Shown here piece by piece: positions 1 to 5,320 of a stretch of DNA of 5,432 nt. A model generated the notes under the pieces. That model did no database searches. It was not told the origin of the DNA and was given only the letters and a program-made list of their open reading frames with translations. Both the position numbers and the translations under genes were made by a program. Origin of the DNA: Planctomycetota bacterium (GTDB lineage Bacteria > Planctomycetota > B129-G9); assembly GCA_030622295.1 (NCBI GenBank), contig JAUXGI010000109.1, positions 1-5,432 of the forward strand, read 5' to 3'. Positions within the stretch are counted from its first letter, which is position 1. The number at the start of each line of letters is the position of its first letter.

Positions 1-40
1 CGAGCGCCACGATTGTGTCGGCTTCCAAGTGGGAATTCAT
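1..40 (-). CDS. mnmE: MnmE (TrmE) tRNA-modification GTPase, N-terminal fragment
   Basis: Only the first 13 codons lie in the window; the gene runs off the left edge. The visible protein is MNSHLEADTIVAL. The DTIVA block right after the start is the recognisable opening of MnmE proteins (E. coli begins MSDNDTIVAQATPPGRG). MnmE is a cytoplasmic GTPase that works with MnmG to install the (carboxymethyl)aminomethyl group at C5 of the wobble uridine of certain tRNAs. The ATG is the only plausible start: an in-frame TAA lies about 50 nt upstream and no ATG, GTG or TTG lies between. There is no well-spaced ribosome binding site; an AGGAAG sits about 14 nt upstream. The gene follows yidC after 62 nt on the same strand, the classical yidC-mnmE order, which strongly supports the call despite the short fragment. 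Confidence 0.75.
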   Translation of the reverse strand, partial: MNSHLEADTIVAL

Positions 41-102
41 GACGGATGAGCGGGCTTCCTGAAACTTTTCAAACTCGAGTCGCCCGTTTCTTTACATTGT
101 GG

Positions 103-1965
103 TCAGCGTTTCTGCGCCGCGGCGGTCTTTCGCCCGCGACCGTCCGCCGGCAGGTCCTGTGGGTACTGTTTGGCGATCATCTTTTTCACCACGTGCTGTT
201 CCACCATTCCCAGAAACATGTTGCACGTCATGTAGAGCGCGAGACCGGCTGCGTAGTTGTACAGTATGAAGCCGAAGACGATGGGCATTATCATCATCAT
301 TTTCTGCTGCTGACGCTGCTGCGGGTCGGCCGATTTGGGCGCCAGCGCCTGCTGGAGCACCCACACGGCTATCATTACCAGCGGCAGGATGTTCAGATAG
401 GGAAAGTAAGAGCCGATGATGGGCACGGTAAAGTCTATCTCCAGGCCCAGGCTCTTGCCGTCCGGCAGCGACAGGTCGTTTATATACAGGAAGCATTGAT
501 TTCTCAGGTCAATGGCATGCCGCAATGCGCTGAAAAGCCCGAAAAATATCGGTATCTGTATGATCATCGGCAGACAGCCCGAAGCGGGATTCACGCCGTG
601 TTCCTTGTACAATTTCATCACTTCCTGGTTCTGTTTCTGCTTGTTGCTTTTGAATTTCTCCTTTATCGCCTTCATCTTGGGGCCGAGTTTCTGCATCTTC
701 TGCATGGATGCCTGCTGCTTCCTCGTCAGCGGGAACATCGCCACCCGTACCAGTATCGTCATCAGGATAATTGCGATGCCGAAATTGCCGATTACGGCGT
801 TGATGCCTTTGAGGAACCACAGGATTGCCTTTGCTATCTCCGCAAATATCCCCCAGCCCATGTATACGAGTTCGGGCATGTGATAGGCGGCCAATACCCG
901 CAGTTTGCTCTCTTCGCGCGGCCCGGCGTAGAAGATGAAGGGCATCTCGTAAACGCCCGGCTCCTCGCCCTTCCTGCCGGGCAGAGACACTTCGTAACTT
1001 AATGCCGGCACGATGCTGTTCTCGTCCCTTTTATCCGTGCCGCCGTCCTCCGCGGGCACGAGTGGCCGGAGGGTTGCAACGCCCACGGGAGGTTTGACGC
1101 CGTCGTAAATCAGCGTGGCCGCGAAATACTTGTTGGTCGCAGCCACCCATTGTATGCTTCTGTCCCGGTACTCCTGCGGTTCCTTGAAGACCTTCGAGAC
1201 GTCGTGCTTTTCGAGCGCCGTTGAGCCGTCACTCCGCGCCTCAAGCACCCGCCCCTTGATGTCGGGGATGAAGGGGTCGGCCATCGCTACGCCCGCGCTG
1301 CCGTTCAACCTGAACTTCACCTTGCAGGCCTTGTCCGCGGTGTTCTCGAACCGCAGCGTCAGACGAAAGGCATAGGGGGAATCGCCGTCGCGCTCGCTGA
1401 AGTCATAGGTCTTTACCAGGCGCCGCCCGTCCCTCCAGTCGCTTGCAAACACTATCCTGTCGCCCGATTCCTCCAGAACGCCATAGACCGCCGTCTCGTT
1501 GATGTGTTCCTCGGCATCGGTGAGGCCCAGCGACAGCCGCTCGCGGGCCTCGCCTTCGTAATCAATCAGGTTTATCGCATACTGTACCCCGTCCGTATCC
1601 TTTATCTTCAGCGACTTCAGCGCCCCGCCCCTTGTCGTCAGGACGACGCGTAGGTGTCCGGTCTCAAACGTCACATCCCTTTCCAGGCGGGGGGGCAGGT
1701 CGGCTACTTCTTCCGGGGGGGGCGGGGGCGGGGGAATATCCGCCTGCGGCTCGGTTTCGGCTTCCCCTCCGTCCGGGGCGGCGGCATCGTCGTCGTCGGC
1801 ATCGTCAGGCGCAATCATTTCACCATCGTCACGGTCCTCAGGCTCTTCCGGCGCGGTTTCCGGTGGTGGCTCGGGTGGTGTGTGCGGAGGAAAGAGGCGG
1901 CCCCACAGCAACAATATGCCCAGGGACAGCGCCATGGCTATAAGGAGACGCGTTCTTTGACTCAC
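103..1965 (-). CDS. yidC: YidC/Oxa1 family membrane protein insertase
   Basis: YidC inserts and folds inner-membrane proteins, alone or with SecYEG. This 620-residue protein is longer than E. coli YidC (548). Order: TM1 at about residues 7-23 (preceded by SQRTR), an acidic and proline-rich linker (about 27-92) with seven consecutive prolines at 78-84, a periplasmic P1 beta-domain (about 93-350), then the conserved insertase core (about 365-600). The core contains the hydrophilic-groove arginine R407 in ILVRVAMFPLTRKQ (counterpart of E. coli R366), a charged cytoplasmic helical hairpin (about 415-456) and the signature NPASGCLPMIIQIPIFFGLF at 459-478. The C-terminus is short and basic. The start is GTG and shares its first base with the TAG stop of the upstream phosphoesterase. 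A strong AGGAGG lies 7 nt upstream, so the two genes are probably translationally coupled. The large P1 domain marks a diderm host. Function is secure; only the linker is unusual. Confidence 0.98.
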   Translation of the reverse strand: MSQRTRLLIAMALSLGILLLWGRLFPPHTPPEPPPETAPEEPEDRDDGEMIAPDDADDDDAAAPDGGEAETEPQADIPPPPPPPEEVADLPPRLERDVTFETGHLRVVLTTRGGALKSLKIKDTDGVQYAINLIDYEGEARERLSLGLTDAEEHINETAVYGVLEESGDRIVFASDWRDGRRLVKTYDFSERDGDSPYAFRLTLRFENTADKACKVKFRLNGSAGVAMADPFIPDIKGRVLEARSDGSTALEKHDVSKVFKEPQEYRDRSIQWVAATNKYFAATLIYDGVKPPVGVATLRPLVPAEDGGTDKRDENSIVPALSYEVSLPGRKGEEPGVYEMPFIFYAGPREESKLRVLAAYHMPELVYMGWGIFAEIAKAILWFLKGINAVIGNFGIAIILMTILVRVAMFPLTRKQQASMQKMQKLGPKMKAIKEKFKSNKQKQNQEVMKLYKEHGVNPASGCLPMIIQIPIFFGLFSALRHAIDLRNQCFLYINDLSLPDGKSLGLEIDFTVPIIGSYFPYLNILPLVMIAVWVLQQALAPKSADPQQRQQQKMMMIMPIVFGFILYNYAAGLALYMTCNMFLGMVEQHVVKKMIAKQYPQDLPADGRGRKTAAAQKR

Positions 1966-2714
1966 TACCTTCCCTCCTCCAATCGCACCGCCAGAAACTC
2001 CGGCAGCACGCCGGTGTCTCTTATCTTTTCACTCGTACGCCGAAAATCATAGGGCACGCGCCGGTACTCGACCGCGTCCTTGTGAAGCACCACGTAGCAC
2101 GCGCGGGTATCGCCGTCGCGCGGCTGCCCGACCGAACCCACGTTTATTATCGCCTTCTTCCCGCTCAGTTTGTAAACGTTGCCGATATCATCCGGCCGCA
2201 GGAAATTGTTCTCCTCCGTTATTACGCCCGGAATGTGCGTATGGCCCACGAAGCAATACGACTGGAACCTGCTGAAAATGTCGCTCAGTTTCTCCTCGTT
2301 ATAAATGTCGCGCGGGAAGATGTACTCCCGGGTATAATCTCGCGGCGAGCCGTGTACGTAGACAAACGGACCTTCCACGAAGATTTTTTTCATCTCTCCC
2401 AGGAAGTCCCAGAGTTTCTTGTTTACCTCCGCGGCCTCGCCGCGCATGGACAGTTGCCGCTTCGTCCAGCGTACTGCGGCCTTCGCGCGCTCGTTGAAAT
2501 CCTCATGGTCGCCCATCACCGCCATCTCGTGGTTCCCCAGGATGGTCTGACGGCATGTCTTCATCGTCAAGGCAATCGACTCACGCGGATTGGGGCCGTA
2601 ACCTATCATGTCGCCCAGGCATATTACCTCCCTGACGCCCAGGGCCTGCAGGTCCTCCAGTACGGCCTTAAACGCCTCTATATTGCTGTGAACGTCGGAA
2701 ATGACGGCTTTCAT
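1965..2714 (-). CDS. Calcineurin-like metallophosphoesterase
   Basis: The protein has 249 residues from the ATG at 2714. It carries all signature motifs of the binuclear-metal phosphoesterase fold: SDVHSN with D7 and H9, LGD with D35, GNHE with N61 and H62, the VHGSP histidine H121, and GHTH with H158 and H160. It is a compact single-domain enzyme of the YfcE/ApaH-like Metallophos class, with no signal peptide, so probably cytoplasmic. Members hydrolyse phosphodiesters or nucleotide phosphoesters; the substrate cannot be told from sequence. The reading frame is open upstream to 3002, but the start at 2714 is chosen because D7-x-H9 must lie close to the N-terminus, the extension resembles no domain and overlaps the divergent sigma gene, and a good promoter lies at 2785-2812, downstream of the longer start. 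No clear Shine-Dalgarno precedes this ATG. The stop codon TAG shares a base with the yidC GTG, indicating an operon. Confidence 0.93.
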   Translation of the reverse strand: MKAVISDVHSNIEAFKAVLEDLQALGVREVICLGDMIGYGPNPRESIALTMKTCRQTILGNHEMAVMGDHEDFNERAKAAVRWTKRQLSMRGEAAEVNKKLWDFLGEMKKIFVEGPFVYVHGSPRDYTREYIFPRDIYNEEKLSDIFSRFQSYCFVGHTHIPGVITEENNFLRPDDIGNVYKLSGKKAIINVGSVGQPRDGDTRACYVVLHKDAVEYRRVPYDFRRTSEKIRDTGVLPEFLAVRLEEGR

Positions 2715-2732
2715 CGCAAACCCGAATGTGTC

Positions 2733-2766
2733 AATAAAAACTGCCGTTGCCAAAACCCCGCAACAG
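2733..2766 (-). promoter_or_regulatory. Leader hairpin followed by a T-rich tract
   Basis: On the minus strand CTGTTGC (2766-2760) can pair with GCAACGG (2750-2744), one pair being T-G, around a 9-nt loop GGGGTTTTG. Three bases later comes TTTTTATT (2740-2733). The element lies in the predicted 5' leader, between the promoter and the phosphoesterase ATG. It has the layout of a weak intrinsic terminator, so it could attenuate transcription into the operon. The stem is short and the assignment is tentative. No known riboswitch class is recognised. Confidence 0.35.
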
Positions 2767-2784
2767 ACACCGGCCACGTCGCAT

Positions 2785-2812
2785 ATTATTCCCTTCCACG
2801 GCCTTCTGTCAA
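2785..2812 (-). promoter_or_regulatory. Sigma-70-like promoter for the phosphoesterase-yidC-mnmE block
   Basis: Read on the minus strand, a perfect TTGACA (2812-2807) is followed after 16 bp by AATAAT (2790-2785), five of six matches to TATAAT. Transcription would start near 2778, giving a leader of about 64 nt before the phosphoesterase ATG at 2714. This also supports that start over longer versions of the open frame. It is the best consensus match in the divergent intergenic region. Confidence 0.7.
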
Positions 2813-2907
2813 GGAAAACCGCCCACAGGGAGCAGTTCCACCGTCTGGGCTGCCCACGCCCTTGCGAAAAATGTTTGCCCTTGATGAATCCTTTCGGGCG
2901 TTTTGTG

Positions 2908-2916
2908 TGGTATAAA
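2908..2916 (+). promoter_or_regulatory. Possible extended -10 element ahead of the sigma factor gene
   Basis: TGGTATAAA matches the extended -10 pattern TGnTATAAT with one mismatch. No convincing -35 is found 16-18 bp upstream (sequence around ATCCTT). Transcription would begin near 2923, within or just after the Shine-Dalgarno-like AGGCGG at 2920-2925. That fits poorly with the ATG at 2932 and better with the in-frame ATG at 2947. An ECF-type autoregulated promoter could be present instead, but no clear AAC-type -35 or CGTC-type -10 was seen. Confidence 0.35.
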
Positions 2917-2931
2917 GGTAGGCGGATGTAA

Positions 2932-3474
2932 ATGAGCGAGCGAAACATGCAAGACAGCAATTTGATAGCACGATACAAGTCCGGCGACGCAGAGGCGTTC
3001 ACCTCCCTCTACGAGCGTTACAAAGGGATGGTGGCCGCTTACGTTTGCGCGCTGACCGGCTCTCGCGAAGAAGCGGAGAACATCGTGCAGGAGGTTTTCC
3101 TCGCGGTAGTCCGCCGGATTGACTCGCTCACACCGGAGGGAAACTTCCGCGCGTATCTGCTGACCCGGGCCCGGGGACTGGCATTGAACCTGCGCAGAGT
3201 GAGAACGCCGGCAAGCGGCGACTGCCCCGATGCGGTGCTCGACGCGCCCGGACCGCCGGAGGTCGCCCAAGGCCGGGAAAACGCGAAAAGGCTGGAAGGA
3301 GCCCTGGCTGCGCTGCCGCAAGAGCAGCGCGAGGTCGTCGCCCTGCGCGCCCACGCCGGCTTGACCGTCCGGGAAATCGCCGAGTTGCTCGACGAACCGC
3401 TCGGCACGATTAAATCCCGATATCGATACGCGCTCGAAAAACTGCGCGCGTCTCTTGTAGAGGCAGAACAATGA
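2932..3474 (+). CDS. ECF-type RNA polymerase sigma factor
   Basis: This 180-residue protein has the two-domain layout of extracytoplasmic-function sigma factors. Region 2 (about residues 16-88) includes LIARYKSGDAEAF at its start and the -10-recognition helix block ENIVQEVFLAVVRRI. A variable linker (about 90-115) follows. Region 4 (about 118-173) has the helix-turn-helix LPQEQREVVALRAHAGLTVR through EIAELLDEPLGTIKSRYRYA. There is no region 1.1 or region 3, and the length is typical of the class. It would direct RNA polymerase to a dedicated promoter set. The ATG at 2932 has AGGCGG (one mismatch to AGGAGG) 6 nt upstream. The in-frame ATG at 2947 (MQDSNLIARY) is a reasonable alternative because the conserved region begins right after it. 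The stop overlaps the start of the next gene as ATGA, implying tight co-expression with the membrane vWFA protein, a probable regulator of this sigma factor. Confidence 0.95.
   Translation: MSERNMQDSNLIARYKSGDAEAFTSLYERYKGMVAAYVCALTGSREEAENIVQEVFLAVVRRIDSLTPEGNFRAYLLTRARGLALNLRRVRTPASGDCPDAVLDAPGPPEVAQGRENAKRLEGALAALPQEQREVVALRAHAGLTVREIAELLDEPLGTIKSRYRYALEKLRASLVEAEQ
3459..3463 (+). promoter_or_regulatory. Ribosome binding site of the vWFA gene inside the sigma gene
   Basis: AGAGG lies 7 nt before the ATG at 3471 and within the last codons of the sigma factor gene. It fixes the start used for the vWFA protein. Together with the ATGA overlap it indicates translational coupling of the two genes. 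Confidence 0.65.
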
Positions 3475-5291
3475 ACGAGGAAGACATTCTCAGGGCGGTA
3501 AAGGCCGCCACGTCGGTCGAAGTCTCTTCGCGAACCGACGAAGCGGTTCTGGGGGCAGCGCGGGCAAGGGCCGCCTCGATGAGGGGAGGCAGTCGTGAGA
3601 CGGCCTCAACGGCGTCGCGCAAAAGACGACCCTTCCGATATGCGGCGGCCGCTGCGGTCCTGCTGCTTGCCTGCGGCGTTACTCTGCTCGCCGCTCTCAC
3701 GGTAGTTGTCATGGGTCCGGCGACATTCCTCCAACGTGCGGGATGGGACGCGGAGTCGCCCGCTGAACATTCGGCGGATAATGATATACTCCCCACGTAT
3801 GAGAGCGAGGTTTCCGAAGGGTATTTGCCGGCGCCGGCGGGCCGAAGTCCGATGGCTCACGGCGGCACCACACCGCCCAACGACGCGGCGTACGACGCCA
3901 TGTTCTTCAAGAACTACGGCGTCAATCCTTTCATCGATACCGACGACAATCATCTCTCGACGTTTGCCGTGGACGTCGATACCGGCTCCTACGCCATAGC
4001 GCGGAAATACCTGAAGGGCGGGCATCTGCCGCCTGCGAAGGCCGTGCGCACGGAGGAGTTCATCAATTACTTTGACTACGGGTACGCTCCGCCGGAGGAA
4101 GGGACGTTCGCAATATATCTCGAGGGCGCGCCGTCGAAGTTCGGACCGAACGGGAACTACCGCCTGCTGAGAATCGGCATGAAGGCCAGGGAGATCCCCC
4201 CTGACCGCCGGATGGATGCCAACCTTACGTTCGTGGTGGATGTGTCCGGCTCTATGAGCCGTGAGAACCGCATCGGCCTTGTTCGCAGGTCGCTCCGCAT
4301 GTTGCTGGATGAACTGCGGCCCGCGGACCGCGTGGCCATCGTCGCCTACAGCAACGATGCGCGCACCGTGCTCGTGCCGACCGCGGTCGAGGACAAGGAC
4401 ACGATAATCAACGCAATCGAATCACTTGTACCCATGCAGAGCACCAACGCCGAGGCCGGTCTGTTGCTCGGCTATCAGCATGCCGGGCGCATGTTTGAAA
4501 AGGACAGGATTAACCGTGTTATCCTGTGCTCGGACGGCGTCGCCAACGTGGGCCGTACCGGCGCGGAAGGGATACTTGAAAAACTCAAGGTAGAAGAATA
4601 CGCCAGGAAGGGCATCTATCTGTCCACCGTCGGCTTCGGCATGGGAAATTACCACGACGTCCTGATGGAGCAACTGGCCGATAAGGGCGACGGACACTAC
4701 GCGTACGTTGATACGATTGAAGAAGCAAGACGGCTTTTCGTCGAAAAACTCGTCGGCACCCTGCAAGTCGTGGCGAGGGATGTGAAGGTGCAGGTAGATT
4801 TCAACCCGGAGGTCGTCTCGCGCTACAGGCTGATTGGATACGAGAACCGTCGACTCGACGATGACGAGTTCCGCGATGAAGGCGCCGACGGTGGCGAGAT
4901 GGGCGCGGGGTGGTCTTCGACTGCTCTTTACGAAATAAAGTTGCACAAACCCACGAAGGGGGGCCGCGTCGCATCATTCCATATCCGTTACACGGACCCG
5001 GACGGGGCCAGGTCGAACGAGGTGAAGGCCGAGATTCACACGAAGGACTTCGCGCCCTCTTTCGAGGAGGCGGGGGCGAGTTTCCGCCTTGCCGCGGGCG
5101 TGGCGGAGTTCGCGGAGATACTGCGCAAGAGTTACTGGGCGCAGGAAAGCACGTTCGCCGACGTCCTGCCCGTCATTCGGGGCGTGCTTCAGGAGCGCGA
5201 AGACGACGCGGACCTGATTGAGTTACAGGCACTCATCGCAAAGGCGATGAAGATAAACTGTTACCCAAAGGGGTCTGACCCCTGTAGGTAA
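3471..5291 (+). CDS. Membrane-anchored YfbK-type vWFA protein, probable regulator of the adjacent sigma factor
   Basis: The protein has 606 residues. Residues 1-55 are hydrophilic and predicted cytoplasmic. One membrane helix lies at about 56-82, after the basic stretch RKRRPFR, so the rest is probably periplasmic. Residues about 145-240 match the N-terminal domain of YfbK-type proteins (NPFIDTDDNHLSTFAVDVDT, then RTEEFINYFDYGY). The vWFA domain spans about 251-425 with a complete MIDAS metal site: D257-x-S259-x-S261, T325 in QSTNAEAG and D355 in CSDG. Residues about 430-600 match the DUF3520-type C-terminal domain (RYRLIGYENR, GAGWSSTALYEIKL). MIDAS vWFA domains usually bind a protein partner through Mg2+. 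The N-terminal part lacks the HxxxCxxC motif of zinc-type anti-sigma factors, yet topology and the ATGA overlap with the sigma gene suggest it binds that sigma factor; this is inference. The last residues, about YPKGSDPCR, are encoded inside a palindrome and are not typical of the family. Confidence 0.9.
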   Translation: MNEEDILRAVKAATSVEVSSRTDEAVLGAARARAASMRGGSRETASTASRKRRPFRYAAAAAVLLLACGVTLLAALTVVVMGPATFLQRAGWDAESPAEHSADNDILPTYESEVSEGYLPAPAGRSPMAHGGTTPPNDAAYDAMFFKNYGVNPFIDTDDNHLSTFAVDVDTGSYAIARKYLKGGHLPPAKAVRTEEFINYFDYGYAPPEEGTFAIYLEGAPSKFGPNGNYRLLRIGMKAREIPPDRRMDANLTFVVDVSGSMSRENRIGLVRRSLRMLLDELRPADRVAIVAYSNDARTVLVPTAVEDKDTIINAIESLVPMQSTNAEAGLLLGYQHAGRMFEKDRINRVILCSDGVANVGRTGAEGILEKLKVEEYARKGIYLSTVGFGMGNYHDVLMEQLADKGDGHYAYVDTIEEARRLFVEKLVGTLQVVARDVKVQVDFNPEVVSRYRLIGYENRRLDDDEFRDEGADGGEMGAGWSSTALYEIKLHKPTKGGRVASFHIRYTDPDGARSNEVKAEIHTKDFAPSFEEAGASFRLAAGVAEFAEILRKSYWAQESTFADVLPVIRGVLQEREDDADLIELQALIAKAMKINCYPKGSDPCR

Positions 5292-5292
5292 C
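5260..5292 (+). repeat. Imperfect palindrome, REP-like, at the end of the vWFA gene; possible terminator
   Basis: Two nested arms face each other. The outer arms are GTTACC (5260-5265) and GGTAAC (5287-5292). The inner arms are AGGGGT (5269-5274) and ACCCCT (5278-5283), around a CTG loop. Between them CAA opposes GTA with one further pair, so 13 of 15 positions can pair. TCTTTTG follows at 5293-5299, giving a terminator-like layout. The stop codon of the vWFA gene (5289-5291) lies inside the right arm. From general memory, the GGGGTC-(A/T)GACCCC type core recurs in dispersed palindromic repeats of many environmental bacteria, so this may be an inserted repeat that supplied a new C-terminal end. 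Whether it is repeated in this genome cannot be seen here. Confidence 0.6.
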
Positions 5293-5308
5293 TCTTTTGC
5301 ACTTTTGT

Positions 5309-5314
5309 GAGGAG
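5309..5314 (+). promoter_or_regulatory. Strong ribosome binding site of the lipoprotein gene
   Basis: GAGGAG lies 6 nt before the ATG at 5321, near-ideal spacing. It supports the start of the truncated lipoprotein gene and is stronger than the sites of the sigma and vWFA genes, hinting at higher translation of this gene. Confidence 0.75.
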
Positions 5315-5320
5315 AAGGTC

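Noticed and set aside
46..1002. Long open frame on the plus strand opposite yidC (318 codons)
   Set aside because: The translation is rich in H, Q, R and L with no domain, and lies antisense to the firmly identified yidC. It is a shadow of GC-rich coding sequence.
2729..2734. Second TTGACA on the minus strand close to the phosphoesterase ATG
   Set aside because: A -10 at the right distance would fall inside the coding region, and no TATAAT-like sequence is there.
2082..2915. Plus-strand open frame opposite the phosphoesterase (277 codons)
   Set aside because: It is antisense to conserved metallophosphoesterase motifs and its translation resembles no protein family.
2715..3002. N-terminal extension of the phosphoesterase reading frame up to 3002 (96 extra residues)
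   Set aside because: It has no domain character, would place the catalytic DxH motif about 100 residues inside the protein, overlaps the sigma factor gene, and starts upstream of the best promoter. It is just an open frame through the intergenic region.
2809..3471. Minus-strand open frame opposite the sigma factor (220 codons)
   Set aside because: It covers the clear ECF sigma factor gene on the other strand and has no recognisable motif.
3660..3680. Lipobox-like LLLAC at residues 64-68 of the vWFA protein
   Set aside because: It follows 55 hydrophilic residues, and the hydrophobic segment continues about 14 residues past the cysteine, so a membrane helix fits better than a lipoprotein signal.
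4422..4946. Minus-strand open frame opposite the vWFA domain (174 codons)
   Set aside because: It lies antisense to the MIDAS-containing region and shows no ribosome binding site or domain.
5294..5307. Two copies of CTTTTG in the gap before the lipoprotein gene
   Set aside because: They are too short to be more than chance; the first copy is simply the T-rich tail after the palindrome.
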